Below are positions 37,180 to 48,860 of a DNA stretch of 64,000 bases, piece after piece. How positions within the stretch are numbered: position 1 is the stretch's first letter; the number at the start of each line of letters is the position of its first letter. The notes under the pieces are model-generated. The model did not search any database. It saw nothing but the letters and a program-made list of their open reading frames with translations, and was not told the origin of the DNA. The stretch lies in assembly GCA_001592805.2 (NCBI GenBank), contig CP051143.1, positions 992,001 to 1,056,000 on the forward strand, given 5' to 3'. The DNA comes from Peltaster fructicola. Taxonomy: Eukaryota > Ascomycota > Dothideomycetes. The translations under genes were made by a program, and so were the position numbers.

Positions 37180-39876
37180 ATGCAAAGGATGCAATTACTG
37201 CGAATCCTTGCTCAGCAATACACTATCCTACAGGGCCTACTAAGCCATGAACACATAGATGGTGCGAGCTCTTCGATATCAGCCTCTGAAGAATGGCACG
37301 TTCTGGGACCTTTCACCCTGGGCACGAGGGAGGCAACATGGGGTGCGGATCCATTGGAGGACATTGGTGGCTTCCAGAATCTGGTTTACAACCGTTCGAG
37401 CCACTTCAGAAGCTCCCTCTCACCGAACGGTATGACACGCTGGACAGACACCGTAGCTCAAATTACCGACTTGGGCAATGAAGCGATGGACATTCGTCTC
37501 GAGATAGGATATCCGGAGATCGACTGGACGTTCTTGCAACAAGTCTATGGATGGGCAGCACTTCAGTGGCAAGGCTGGGCACGTGGTTATGTCACGATCG
37601 ACACGGCTGATACACAGTATTACAGCCTCAATGTCGATCATATACTCGAGCTCCGGATAGACGACGTACACTACTTTGGAGGCGATTATTATGGCTTTCA
37701 CAAGGTGCCGATCTCTCTTCGCCTAAGTCCAGGCAAGCACAGGTTCGACATTCGCTTGATTCGAGATGTACGCTCAATGGGCGGCATGACGAGCAGTCCA
37801 TCGATCGACGTCCGATTGCTGCTTGTGAAGACAACAAAAGCACTACGGCAGATCAGTCAGGTCCTTTATCCTGACAGGCTTGTTGATTGGAAAGGTCCAC
37901 TAGCAAGCACATATGCATCTGTCGTCTTGCACAATGATCTTGATACAGATGTCTTTATCGATTCGCTTGAGGCCAAGCATAACGCATGTCAGGCTCAACT
38001 GACGAGTGCAATACCTATCAGGCTGGTGCCTAAACAATCTAGAGCCATCGCCTTTCAGATCGATTGCATTGCAGGAACATCAGCTTATTTGTCCATTGAC
38101 CTTCATTTCAGCTATCATATGGGAACCTCGAACAAGGACCAGCACAAGCTCTTCGTTGGTATCCTGGCAAGGCCTCCGGTGTCGCTGAACGAGCCGCATG
38201 TCATAACATATCTGCATCCCGGCGGTATAGTGTCCTATGCTATCCTGAGACCCCCGACTGGTAAGTGCTCGGGAAACGAGAGTCTCCCTGTTTTGTTGGC
38301 ACTACATGGTGCCGGTGTCGAGGCCGACAGTGACCAAGCCAAGCACGCTCTTGATGGCGTTGTCGACGTATGCGCCTGGACACTGACGCCGAGTGGTGTC
38401 ACTCCTTGGAGTGGCGACGACTGGCACAACTGGGGCTGGGCAGACGTTCAGGCTGCACTCGCTGCCATACCACTTTGGATCGACAAGGTCGACTGGACCG
38501 GTCCTGGTGTTGACATATCACGGTGGCTCGTCACAGGCCATTCGAACGGTGGACAAGGTGTATGGTATGCCCTGACACATCATCCAGACAATATCATTGC
38601 AGCAGCACCGATCAGTGGTTACTCGAGCATACAAAACTATGTGCCATACACCTTTTGGCAGCACGCTGACCCTGCTTGCACAGCTATTGTGCAAGCTCAA
38701 CTGAACAGTTATCGACATGAGCTCCTTCTGGACAATGTCAAAGGGATACCTGTCTTTCAGCAGCATGGTAGCCTTGACGACAATGTCCCAGCCTATCACT
38801 CACGGCTCATGTACGATCTCGTGCATCGATCAGGCGCCTCAAGTGATTACTTTGAGGTCTCCGGCAAGCCACACTGGTGGCACGGGGTGATGACTACACC
38901 GCCGCTGAGGCAATTTTACCAAGATCACCTCGAGAGAGATAGCAGTACTCACCAGGTAGGAGACTTCATCCTAAGTACAGCCAGTCCAGGCGACACAAGC
39001 AGTAAGCATGGCCTCAGAATACTGTCTCTCACCAAGCCGAGTCTACTAGGACGACTTCATGTCACTTTCTCAAGTCCGGGCCACGACAATTGTACTATAA
39101 GGACTGAAAATGTTGACCGCTTCGAGCTCGGGAGCGATTTTCTGCAGCGATGCAGCCATCTGCTCGTGGATGCTGGGTATGTTGACTGGCACGAGACCAA
39201 CACAACCCTTGGAATCACCATAAAGATGGATCCTTCTGGTGCGTGGACACTTAGTCGTGCAAACCTAGACGATTGCACACGAGCTCCGCAGCAGCATGGC
39301 GGCTTGGAGGCTATCCTTCGCTCGAATGGCACCATATACCTCTTTTCACATTCCCCTGGCACCGAGAATGTCGCCACCGAGATCGCAAACAACCTGATGC
39401 AGTATTTTTCGGCCGACGTTGAGGTTGCCATGCTATATGAGACTACTCATCTCGGGAGTGGTAATGTGATCAGCCTGGCGTATGGCCCAGACATGCCCTC
39501 GGGACTACAAGATTGTGCTACGAGCTGCCGAATGGATATAGACAAACAAGGGCGGCTGAACATATCAACAGCGACGAGAGTAGCACACTCGTTTGACATC
39601 AGCCGTAACAATATCGTGGCTGCCGCATTTCTGAGGCCGTTACCTGACCACAGACTCGAGCTCGTGTTCTGGGGTGTAGACCTGGCATCGTTAAGGCTCA
39701 GCGTCTGTCTGCTACCGCTCATGACAGGCAGTGGGCAGCCTGATTTCGTGATTGCGACCCAGCAGATGTTGAGCCGCGGACTCGGTGGCGTCTTCGCCAT
39801 GGGCTTCTTCGATAGCTCATGGTGTCCATCAACGGCGTCTTACTTCGCCACAGATGGGAAGCGTCCGCAACATTGA
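37180..39876 (+). CDS. Large alpha/beta hydrolase of unknown substrate
   Basis: This large protein (about 898 residues from ATG 37180, or 895 from 37189) contains a central alpha/beta-hydrolase domain. Candidate catalytic residues are Ser in GHSNGGQG, Asp in HGSLDDNVP and His in GKPHWWHG. A region of about 330 residues before it starts with WHVLGPFTLGTREATWGADPLE and looks beta-rich. Another of about 250 residues follows. Related fungal proteins are called esterases, phospholipases or S9-type peptidases; I cannot choose among them. Relatives usually have a signal peptide; here MQLLRILAQQYTILQGLLS is a weak one, and the open frame runs upstream of any ATG, so a first exon may be missing. Several NxS/T sites suggest secretion. 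No stop interrupts the frame. Confidence 0.72.
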   Translation: MQRMQLLRILAQQYTILQGLLSHEHIDGASSSISASEEWHVLGPFTLGTREATWGADPLEDIGGFQNLVYNRSSHFRSSLSPNGMTRWTDTVAQITDLGNEAMDIRLEIGYPEIDWTFLQQVYGWAALQWQGWARGYVTIDTADTQYYSLNVDHILELRIDDVHYFGGDYYGFHKVPISLRLSPGKHRFDIRLIRDVRSMGGMTSSPSIDVRLLLVKTTKALRQISQVLYPDRLVDWKGPLASTYASVVLHNDLDTDVFIDSLEAKHNACQAQLTSAIPIRLVPKQSRAIAFQIDCIAGTSAYLSIDLHFSYHMGTSNKDQHKLFVGILARPPVSLNEPHVITYLHPGGIVSYAILRPPTGKCSGNESLPVLLALHGAGVEADSDQAKHALDGVVDVCAWTLTPSGVTPWSGDDWHNWGWADVQAALAAIPLWIDKVDWTGPGVDISRWLVTGHSNGGQGVWYALTHHPDNIIAAAPISGYSSIQNYVPYTFWQHADPACTAIVQAQLNSYRHELLLDNVKGIPVFQQHGSLDDNVPAYHSRLMYDLVHRSGASSDYFEVSGKPHWWHGVMTTPPLRQFYQDHLERDSSTHQVGDFILSTASPGDTSSKHGLRILSLTKPSLLGRLHVTFSSPGHDNCTIRTENVDRFELGSDFLQRCSHLLVDAGYVDWHETNTTLGITIKMDPSGAWTLSRANLDDCTRAPQQHGGLEAILRSNGTIYLFSHSPGTENVATEIANNLMQYFSADVEVAMLYETTHLGSGNVISLAYGPDMPSGLQDCATSCRMDIDKQGRLNISTATRVAHSFDISRNNIVAAAFLRPLPDHRLELVFWGVDLASLRLSVCLLPLMTGSGQPDFVIATQQMLSRGLGGVFAMGFFDSSWCPSTASYFATDGKRPQH

Positions 39877-40174
39877 TGCATATATGTAAGTAATATACCG
39901 TGCTCCTTCCTCTTCGAAACATGGGGTGTTAGCGCAGCAGGTCCAACCTCCGCAAAAGTGAATAACGTGCATGGCAACCAGGGAAAGCCACTTGCCAAGT
40001 GAGATTACACAACGTCACTCCCTTCTCTTTTCACATCCTACGCCTCGACTCTCATTCTACTGTCCACCCTTCACGTTCGTTTGCAGACCTCACACAGCAC
40101 CAAGCGCTTCTTTCAAACACAATCTGCACAGCTCTATACTTCCAATCTAGCATTCAAAGATAGCAAGCTTCGTT

Positions 40175-42281
40175 ATGAGCTCTTCACACAATGAGCTCCC
40201 TCCACTTGTCAGACCTGGCGAGGGTATGGAGCATCTCACTCCCACAGTAAGTGGAAGAAGTAAGTACTTCCCTAGGCTATCTGACATATACAACAGCCTG
40301 TCATGCGTCGACACATGAGCGCTATGCCTCTCGTTTCCAACGGTGCTAGAAAGGTAAGTAGACATTGAATACACAAAGCTTTGGCTAACGTCCACGCCAG
40401 ACCTACAAGACCGATGAAGCAATGGCTATCGAAGAGCTAATGACCAAGTTGACCGAGCAACACCTCGTCAAGCCAAAACCATCATTGGTAATCAAGAACG
40501 CCAGTAATTCGTCCTCACCTGATCCATTTGCGACCACACCAACAAGTGAGCGGCCAGACAGTGTGCTCGAAGGAGAGAATGCAGAGGTGAAGCGTTTGAA
40601 AAAGCAGCTGGAGCTTACCACAGAACGTATGGCACAAATGGATGTCGAGATCAACCAGTTTCGTCTTGCTCAGCGTACAGTAGAGCAAGCTATCGGCTCA
40701 CCTTTTCCTGCTGCCCAAGATCTTGGCTTCCGTCCACCTGCTATGGCTGGCCAGTCTGAAGGCACATTCTCTCACCTCAACCAGCCTCATAGTGCTGTGA
40801 ATGGCACTAACCAGCATGCCAGTTTCTTGCATACGTCGTGAGTCGGTTAGGATACATCAGCTGAACACAACTGACAGGTACGCAGGTCGTCTTTCAGCTC
40901 ATTCGGTCGTCCACACTTGCAACATACTACAGGTGGTGCTCGCCTACCAGGTATAACTCCACCGATTACTCCTTTCGCACAGCCGAACAACTACAGCGCG
41001 GCTTACGGGCAGCTTCATGCTCCCATCGGCACCCGTCTGTCTCCAATGGCAAGCGAGTTCAGCACTTGGCAACCAATGACAACACAAGCACCACAGCCAA
41101 CATACATGAGCACCATCGAGCCACTGAATTACCGCCGCTTGCTGGACAAGAACATGAGCTGTGACTGGAAGTACATTGTGGACAAGATCGTCTGCAACAA
41201 CGATCAGCAAGCTTCGATCTTCCTACAGCAGAAGCTCAAGGTCGGCACTACAGAGCAGAAGTTCGATATCGTCCAAGCCATTATCGATCAGGCATACCAT
41301 CTCATGGTCAATCGATTTGGCAATTTCTTGGTGCAGCGATGCTTCGAGCATAGTACACCCGAGCAGATCGTCGGGATAGCACAGTCCATTCGTGGCAATA
41401 CTCTCAACCTCAGCATGGACCCGTTCGGCTGCCATGTTGTTCAGAAGGCTTTCGACTATGTGCCAGAAGAGTACAAGGCAATCATGGTCCATGAACTCCT
41501 GCGACGCATCCCGGAGACTATCATTCACCGCTATGCGTGCCATGTCTGGCAGAAGCTCTTCGAACTTCGCTGGAGCGACTCACCACCACAGATCATGCGC
41601 TACGTCAATGAAGCACTCTGCGGCATGTGGCACGAGGTGGCGCTCGGAGAAACTGGCAGTCTTGTCGTCCAGAACATCTTTGAGAATTGTCTAGAGGAAG
41701 ACAAACGTCCTTGTATCAATGAGGTCCTTGCCAACATTGACCAGGTCGCTCATGGTCAATTCGGCAACTGGTGTATCCAGCATATCTGTGAGCATGGGGC
41801 AGTCCCTGATCGTACCCGAGCTGTCGACCATGTCATCCACCTAGCAACCGAGTACAGCATCGATCAATTTGCATCGAAAGTGGTTGAGAAGTGTCTGAAG
41901 ATCGGCGGCACAGACTTCTTGGATCGTTACCTCAATCGAGTCTGCGAGTCTCGTTCAGATCGTCCACGCATGGCTCTCATCGACATCGCCGGTGATCAAT
42001 TCGGCAACTACTTGATTCACTACATCCTCAGCAATGCTGATACACAGCGTCACGAGGTCGTCGCAGCTCATGTCCGCAAGCATATGGTATCACTCCGTGG
42101 CTCCAAGTACGGTTCTCGCGTGGCTATGCTATGCTGCAGCCCATCGTATGCTGCTCGTCCAGACCCAGCAGCACCTTTCGCTGGAAGTGGTCGCTACGGC
42201 AGCTACTTTGACACGAGTCGACAGCAGATTGACCGCGGATACTCGACTGTCGGCCGCAAGCCATATAATCCATACCGTTAG
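40175..42281 (+). CDS. Pumilio-family (PUF) RNA-binding protein
   Basis: PUF proteins bind UGUA-type sites in mRNA 3' UTRs and usually lower translation or stability. Four exons fit: 40175-40246, 40297-40353, 40401-40837 and 40886-42281, giving 653 residues with all phases consistent. The N-terminus is disordered, followed by a coiled coil (ENAEVKRLKKQLELTTERMAQ). The repeats occupy roughly residues 280-600. Recognisable repeat cores are MVNRFGNFLVQRCFE, SMDPFGCHVVQKAFD, ALGETGSLVVQNIFE, AHGQFGNWCIQHICE, SIDQFASKVVEKCL and AGDQFGNYLIHYIL; the fourth repeat core reads YACHVWQKLFE. The tail is short and Tyr-rich (GRKPYNPYR). I do not assign it to a particular yeast Puf. Three small introns of 46-50 nt interrupt the 5' part. 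Confidence 0.88.
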
Positions 42282-42868
42282 ATTCTCCTTCGGTCATGGA
42301 GAACAGCTCAGCATCGGCACAGCTATTCTATGATGTTTGTGGATCTCAGCGCTCGATTTATGCAAGCGAGACAGCTTGTATGCTCGAACTAACTATTGTC
42401 TATGGTCGAAGCAAGACTTGGGAATCGTCACCTCTGCTGTTTGGATCAGAAGACATCCCCATCACAGCAATGCTTTTGAGAAGTTTCTAATGTGTGCATG
42501 CTTGAGCTTCGATGAGATGGCGGATGAGATGGCGGGCGAATCTTTTTCTCTTCTGTCACGAAGTATCTCCTGCAGACAACATGCTCCCGTGCTTGAAAGA
42601 CAAGTGCAGTAGCAACATCTAGCATAAGATAGTCAATGCGTCAGATAGCAACTAATAATGACAACATATCATACAGTTCCTGGCATTGTTCCTTGCTTTC
42701 GAGTCATGTCACATTTTTGCCGTCCTGTCCTTGTCGGGCAAGCTCGTCAAGCCCCCAAAGTGACGCCAGTGGGATACACAACAACAAGTCATTATTTGAC
42801 CTGCTAGCCACGCCCGGCGCATCACATGGTACCTGGTCACAAAACGTCATTCCTATGCTGTGTTCAAA
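42282..42868. other. Intergenic region
   Basis: These 587 bases between the PUF gene and SEY1 contain only short frames without known relatives. They should hold the PUF 3' UTR and the SEY1 promoter. Confidence 0.5.
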
Positions 42869-45627
42869 ATGACCACGCTTTCAGTTGCTAGTGATCCTAG
42901 GACTCGTCCTGGCGCATCGCTTCGACATCCAACCGCACCCACAATACTCACTATGAATGGACACTTCGGTGCTGTCGGTGACAACCCGACCAAGGAGAGT
43001 TTCCAGAATGGTGTCCAGGTCATTGACGAGGACAAGACGTTCAACGACAACCTCTCATCCTATCTGCAAGCAGAACATGTCATCCGAGCAGGATTCAACT
43101 ACCACCTCATCTCAGTCTTCGGTAGCCAAAGCACTGGCAAGAGCACACTTCTCAACTACCTCTTCGGCACCAAGTTCGGCGTCATGAGCGAGCAGGAACG
43201 GCGACAGACTACGAAGGGTATCTGGATGAGCAAGAACAAGAAGGAGGGAGCTGAACATGGCACTGATCACAAGATGGCCGAGAATATCCTAGTCATGGAT
43301 GTCGAGGGTACGGATGGACGAGAAAGAGGTGAAGACCAGGACTTTGAGCGCAAAAGCGCACTATTCGCACTGGCAACCAGCGAGGTGCTGATTGTGAACA
43401 TCTGGGAACATCAAGTCGGTCTGTACCAAGGCGCGAACATGGGCTTGTTGAAGACAGTATTCGAGGTCAATCTGCAGCTCTTTCTAAAGAACTCGCAGAA
43501 CGTGACGAGAAGTCTGCTTTTCTTCGTGATCAGGGATCACATTGGCAACACGCCATTGATCAACCTGAAGAACACTCTGCTGGCAGACTTGAGCAGAATC
43601 TGGTCAACCTTGTCGAAGCCACCAGGACTGGAGAGAAGCAAGATCGAAGACTACTTTGATTTCGCATTCGTTGCACTGCCGCACAAGATCCTTCAGCCTG
43701 AGAAGTTTGAGCTGGAGGTCATGAAGCTTGGATCTAGATTCAGAGAAGGCTTCAAAGATCCGAAACGAGCTGGCCTGATCGATGAGACTACAGAAGGCAT
43801 CTTCCTGCCGGAGTACCATCGCCGAATTCCGGCGGACGGCTTCCCACATTACGCCAAGGGAGTGTGGGAGCAGATTGACAGCAACAAGGATCTCGATCTG
43901 CCAACACAACAAGAATTGCTGGCACAGTTTCGTTGTGACGAGATATCGAAGGAAGTCCTTGTTGCCTTTGACCAAGTCGTCGTACCACTGGAAGATCGCC
44001 AGGCAGAAGGCATCGCGCATGGCAGACCCACAGTGCTACCAGATCTCGGAAAGCTCATCACTGCAGCACGAACCACCTTGCTCAAAGACTTTGAGGTCGA
44101 GGCGAGCCGATACCATAAGGGAGTGTTCAAAGCTAAGCAGAACGAGCTGGCTGGCAAGGTTGATACGAGGTTGAAGGCCCTCTTCAATGGACAGCTCAGT
44201 GCAGTGCACAAGAGTGGTGTCAATACCTTTAGTGATGCTGTCACATCTGCGGTGAAGGAAGGTCAAAAGCGTGGTAGCTACGACTTCCACTCGATCGTCC
44301 AATCGGAAAAGGCAAAGTCATTGCAGCGGTTTGAGCGGGAGGCTCAAGCGTCGCTCGTCGAAGGCACAGCATGGAGCGACTATAAGCAGCAGCTGAACCT
44401 TTACCGAAAGGAGCTCGATGATGTTAGTGCTCGCTTGCGAAAGGAAGAGATGCGACGACTTGCGATCAGATCTGAGCGATGGGTACGAACACGACTCAGT
44501 GAGGATATTGCTCTCCAGTTCAATGCACTTGGATCTGGTCGTGGAGGCTCAGGTGCGCCAGCTGAGGGAGACAGGCCGAAGACAGAGAAGGATCTCTGGG
44601 ATCGTGTCTGGAGTGTCTTCACCGATACTGTCTCACACGCTGAGACACGCTTCAACGAGCGAGCTCGCAGCTTCGATGCTAGTCCCGAGGAAGTCGAGAT
44701 TGGTCTATGGCGCTTGCGACGCAAATCATGGGGCACTCTGAGAGATCTGATCGATGAAGAGGTCAAGGAGGGCAATCTCCTGCTCAAACTCCGCGAGAAC
44801 TTCGAAGACAAATTTAGGTATGACGATGAGGGAGTACCACGGATATGGCGGCCAACAGACGACATTGAGCATATCTACACTCGCGCTCGTGAGAGCACTT
44901 TGGAGCTCATTCCTCTTCTCTCCCGGGTCAAGCTGTCTCACACATCTGCAGCACCGCCACTGGATGCCTGGATAGGAGCTGCACCTTCTGATGTTAGTGC
45001 TGCGGACGAAGACGACTTGCCAGTGATCGGTGGTGTTGACGGTGATGAGAAGACACTCGAGGATGAGATGCTAATTCTCAGCGATGCAAAGCGGCAGGAT
45101 CTGGCCGTTCGTTTCAAGAAGGCTGCTGACGGCGTCTATGTTGAAGCCAAGCGAAGTGCCATTGGAGGTATCACCCAGGTGCCGCTTTATTTCTACGGAC
45201 TGCTCCTGGCTCTCGGTTGGAACGAACTTGTGACAGGTAAGGCACATTCATATATGAGACGCAAGCGATGCTAATCTGCTTTTAGTGCTTCGAAACCCTG
45301 TGTACTTCATCCTACTTATTCTAGTCGGAGTGGCAGCGTATGTCACGTGGACACTCAATCTATGGGGCCCAATCTTGAGCATGAGCAATGCTGCAAGTAC
45401 TCAAGGGCTGGAGATTGCCAAGCAGAAGTTGCGTGAGTTCCTTGAGAACAACGACACTGCTCGACAGGCCATTGGTATGACCGAGAAGAATGGCATCAGG
45501 TACGTAACTGCAAGATTTGCAGTCTATCACAATACTAATATCGCTCAACAGCATGGACAATCTCCGTTCGAATGGTACTACGAAGACACGAGCTAGCAAG
45601 GCGGACGACAAGACGGATGAGATCTGA
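42869..45627 (+). CDS. SEY1: Sey1, ER-fusing dynamin-like GTPase
   Basis: Sey1 (RHD3/atlastin type) fuses ER tubules by GTP hydrolysis. Exons 42869-45236, 45286-45499 and 45552-45627 give 885 residues. The GTPase domain has the P-loop [16 protein letters not shown], switch region [23 protein letters not shown] and the guanine motif FVIRDH. A long helical bundle follows. Two membrane segments sit near the C-terminus: one ends exon 1 ([18 protein letters not shown]) and the other is in exon 2 ([17 protein letters not shown]). The last exon encodes a short cytosolic tail, [16 protein letters not shown]. Introns are 49 and 52 nt with canonical signals. A downstream Met at [11 protein letters not shown] is another possible start. 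No defects are seen. Confidence 0.95.
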
Positions 45628-45927
45628 GCGAGGCATTTCATTTTGCATAGCGGTTCCTGAGAATTAGCACGTTAGGTAGAATGTCCATAGGGCTGACATC
45701 TCGATGAGACCCTGAAGATTGTTCTGCTATCAATACATGTAGCATCCACAACCTGACCACAATCAATCAAGTTCTAATAAGTCTCCTTCTAATCTATTAG
45801 ACCCGTTCCGCAACTGCTACAACACTCCTGCGCACCTGATGATCTTGCTCGCCGCAGTGAAAACGACGACAGGCGCGCCGGCCGCAGGACTCTCGCGCCG
45901 ATGAGCGCGTAGTCCTTCAACATAACT
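45628..45927. other. Intergenic region
   Basis: Exactly 300 bases between SEY1 and MID1 on the same strand. No gene or structured element is evident. Confidence 0.4.
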
Positions 45928-47898
45928 ATGCTCTTACACTGTCCACAAATGACGCCCTTGCAAGCACGACTGACTGCTACGCTCTTCGCTCTGAGCACGC
46001 TCGGTCTGGTGTTCTGGGCGCTCGCTCACACACAATTTGCTTACGCGCTGGATTACGACCAGCTCGCGGCCTCAACAGATGCATCAGACCATAACTGGCA
46101 CCGGATACAGGAAGATGTACACGCAGAGCATGTCATTAGTGAAGCTGCTCGAGAGATACAACATACACCACGTGCCGATACGTTGCTCATCGACGCGAAC
46201 GACTCGCCGAACCATGGCGACCTAAACGCAAGCCAGACCGATGTCTGGCGTTACACCCAGCAACTCCTGCAAAGCTCATATGCCAACCAAACCTCACCTT
46301 TGCCCAGCGACTTCAGGAGTACGAGACGCTCTATCGATTCGGGGCATACTGAGCTACGAAAAAGAGCTGAGGACGGCGAGGACGTTTTGGAGAAGAGGCA
46401 GACAAATACGCGAATGATCTATGTCTCCATCAACACCTGTACACAACCCGCCTGGAGCAGCAACTCCTCACAGGAAGTAGGACCTCCACAATTGAGCCTA
46501 TACATTGGACAGTCAGGAGCACAGAATGTCGGCCCAGGCTCGTCGGCTTCGCAATACACGATCAATCTGGTTGAGGGCTTTGCCAACTTCTCCTTGTCAG
46601 CGAGCTCCGACGTCTACATGGCAGTGTCAGCACCTGTATTGCCATCGTACTTCAGCGGGTCCTGGTCCTACGACATTGCTGTCTCGATCAACGCTTACTA
46701 TCACGCCTCGAACGATGACGTGCCCTTCCTATACCTGGTCGATACGGACAGTACTTCAGCACTGCTGGTGACTGAGAATTTGACCTATGCCAACCCGAAC
46801 GACACAGTATATCAGCAATGGCTGAGCCTCTTACAACCATTGCCGTTCACGATGTTCGCCAATGCAGATATCGAGCCCACATTTGGCTTGAGTCGGTCGT
46901 ATTGTGGTCTTAAGAACATTGCACAGATATCAACACTGCGCAATGCTACTCTCAGCGGTCCCTTTATCAACACGTCTATGATTAGTCGAGGCATTGACAA
47001 CAGACCGAAGCAGCAATTCTTCTTAGGAAACATGACCTCGTCCAACGATTATTTCGCCTCATTGGCACTAATTGGCAATGGCGTGAGCTCTGGTAAGGGT
47101 GTCGTAGGAGGCGGTGGTACTGTATGGCAACAGACAGGCTGGAACACCAAATCGGATGGCAATTGTCAATTGGTTTACGATATGCCATTCTGTACCGACG
47201 TCGCCTACGCAGTCCCTAGCAATATGAGCAATACCACAACTGCGCTGGGAGCGATGTACGACAATTATGCCCAGTCATTGTACCAAAACTTCAGCTACAG
47301 CCTACAACAAATCCAGTGCAATACCAGCAACGACCAGAGGTACTCACTCGCACGCGATTGCGACGACTGTGCGAAAGCATACAAGCAATGGCTTTGTGCT
47401 GTCACGGTACCTCGATGCGAAGACTTCAGCAACTCAGCGTCCTTCTTGCAGCCACGCAACGTTGCCCAAGCATTCTTAAACAGCTCGATGCTTTCCAACG
47501 ACATACTCCTAACACAATACAAGCCTATGCCTGGTGCTCCAACGCTACCGGGAAGTCCAATACTGCAGACTTGGAACTTCTCCTACGCTACGAATCAGAG
47601 CCGCAACCCTAACCTCATCGATCAGCAGATTGCTCCAGGACCATACAAAGAAGTCTTACCCTGCGAGGACATCTGCTACAACCTTGTTCAGAGTTGTCCC
47701 GCTGCTTTGGGGTTCTCTTGTCCATATCCTGGCCGAGGGCTAGAAGTCGGCTATGCTCCACGACCGAGCAGTGCAACTATCATCCAGTGCAACTTTCCCG
47801 GCGCTGTGTATTATATTGATGATGCGCGGCATCTCATACCAAGTACAACAGCTGTCCTTGTCGTTGCCATGCTTGCTATGGCGTTGGCATATATTTGA
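45928..47898 (+). CDS. MID1: Mid1-like stretch-activated calcium channel subunit
   Basis: Mid1 is a glycosylated plasma-membrane or ER protein that works with Cch1 in calcium influx during stress and polarised growth. This 656-residue single-exon protein has an N-terminal signal or anchor (MTPLQARLTATLFALST...; the Met at 45949 is an alternative start). Many N-glycosylation sites follow (NASQ, NFSL, NLTY, NMSNTT, NASM-like). A Cys-rich C-terminal half shows CDDCAKAYKQWLCAVTVPRCED and CEDICYNLVQSCPAALGFSCPYPG, the hallmark of the family. The extreme C-terminus is hydrophobic (STTAVLVVAMLAMALAYI), fitting a GPI-type or membrane tail. The identification rests on the overall order and the Cys spacing. 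The gene appears intact. Confidence 0.92.
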   Translation: MLLHCPQMTPLQARLTATLFALSTLGLVFWALAHTQFAYALDYDQLAASTDASDHNWHRIQEDVHAEHVISEAAREIQHTPRADTLLIDANDSPNHGDLNASQTDVWRYTQQLLQSSYANQTSPLPSDFRSTRRSIDSGHTELRKRAEDGEDVLEKRQTNTRMIYVSINTCTQPAWSSNSSQEVGPPQLSLYIGQSGAQNVGPGSSASQYTINLVEGFANFSLSASSDVYMAVSAPVLPSYFSGSWSYDIAVSINAYYHASNDDVPFLYLVDTDSTSALLVTENLTYANPNDTVYQQWLSLLQPLPFTMFANADIEPTFGLSRSYCGLKNIAQISTLRNATLSGPFINTSMISRGIDNRPKQQFFLGNMTSSNDYFASLALIGNGVSSGKGVVGGGGTVWQQTGWNTKSDGNCQLVYDMPFCTDVAYAVPSNMSNTTTALGAMYDNYAQSLYQNFSYSLQQIQCNTSNDQRYSLARDCDDCAKAYKQWLCAVTVPRCEDFSNSASFLQPRNVAQAFLNSSMLSNDILLTQYKPMPGAPTLPGSPILQTWNFSYATNQSRNPNLIDQQIAPGPYKEVLPCEDICYNLVQSCPAALGFSCPYPGRGLEVGYAPRPSSATIIQCNFPGAVYYIDDARHLIPSTTAVLVVAMLAMALAYI

Positions 47899-48251
47899 GG
47901 CGGCAGCGCAGTAACCACGACATGTACGGGTCATGACTTTACGACAAGACGAAATGCATAATCAAGGGCAGATTATTGCTATAGACTACTGTAGCTACAT
48001 AGCACACATACAATGCATAGACGGTGCTAGTGTTGTCAGTGTCATCATTGCACAATCACTGTGGCGATCACAAGGATGGCCTCAGCCACAGCGCCGTCTT
48101 ATCCTGACTGCACATGTACAATGCTTGTCGGTCATTGGACCACTGCTGCTCTGTAGATTATCTACCATGCAACTGCTCGCCCCATATCCATCATCCTGGC
48201 ATTTCAAGCAGAGGTGTGCTTCCACTCTTCTGTCGTATTCACTACCTCATC
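47899..48251. other. Intergenic region
   Basis: These 353 bases lie between MID1 and the next plus-strand gene. The short frames in it are continuations of the following gene's frame without a start, so I read it as 3' UTR plus promoter. Confidence 0.4.
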
Positions 48252-48740
48252 ATGTCTACTAAGCTGCATATGCCAAACTTCGATCAATCACGTGCGTCAA
48301 GCGAGACAGAACAAAGATATCTCCTCGCCGACAGTGTCAGTCCATCCGAGTCTGCTTCGGCTATTGCAGATATCGATGGCGATGGCGATAGAACACCGCG
48401 TGCACGATCGCCACATCGTGCTTCTGCAACGCTAGAGACCGCGCGCCATCAAAGCATAGCTGAGCCAGAGCGAGCGCATACACAAGCTACATATCGTGGC
48501 TTTGCCTCAGAGCAAGCATACATGGATGCACTGCGAGCATGGGCCGACAGCAAGCGATTCGCAGCGCCGACCGAGACCACTCTACTAGGCTTCTACGGTG
48601 AGACGACAATGGAGGAGTATGCCAGTCGGCCTCCAGCACTTCAACCTCTTGAGCTCCGGAAGAAGTGGAAAGCGATGAGGGCGAGCAGGCAGGAACAAAA
48701 GCTGAAGAGGAACGACGAGAGACGTGCTACGATAGCATGA
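48252..48740 (+). CDS. Small conserved fungal protein of unknown function
   Basis: This 162-residue single-exon protein starts at ATG 48252 (MSTKLHMPNFDQSR). The first 90 residues are disordered, rich in Ser, Ala, Asp and Arg. The second half has a recognisable conserved stretch: FASEQAYMDALRAWADSKRF, then TTLLGFYGETTMEEYASRPP, then a strongly basic helix (LRKKWKAMRASRQEQKLKR). I recall similar fungal hypothetical proteins with the GFYGxxTMEEYA motif but no assigned function. There is no signal peptide or membrane segment. The basic C-terminus could bind nucleic acid, which is only a guess. Its stop lies 121 bases from the likely stop of the convergent membrane-protein gene. Confidence 0.68.
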   Translation: MSTKLHMPNFDQSRASSETEQRYLLADSVSPSESASAIADIDGDGDRTPRARSPHRASATLETARHQSIAEPERAHTQATYRGFASEQAYMDALRAWADSKRFAAPTETTLLGFYGETTMEEYASRPPALQPLELRKKWKAMRASRQEQKLKRNDERRATIA

Positions 48741-48860
48741 GGTCTAACCTCTTGATGATGAGACGATTCGTCCTTTGATTATGCTTATATAGACGACGAG
48801 ACCGCCGATGCAACAACGATATTGACAGAGAATGATATCCAAGATTGCCTGACTCCTGTC

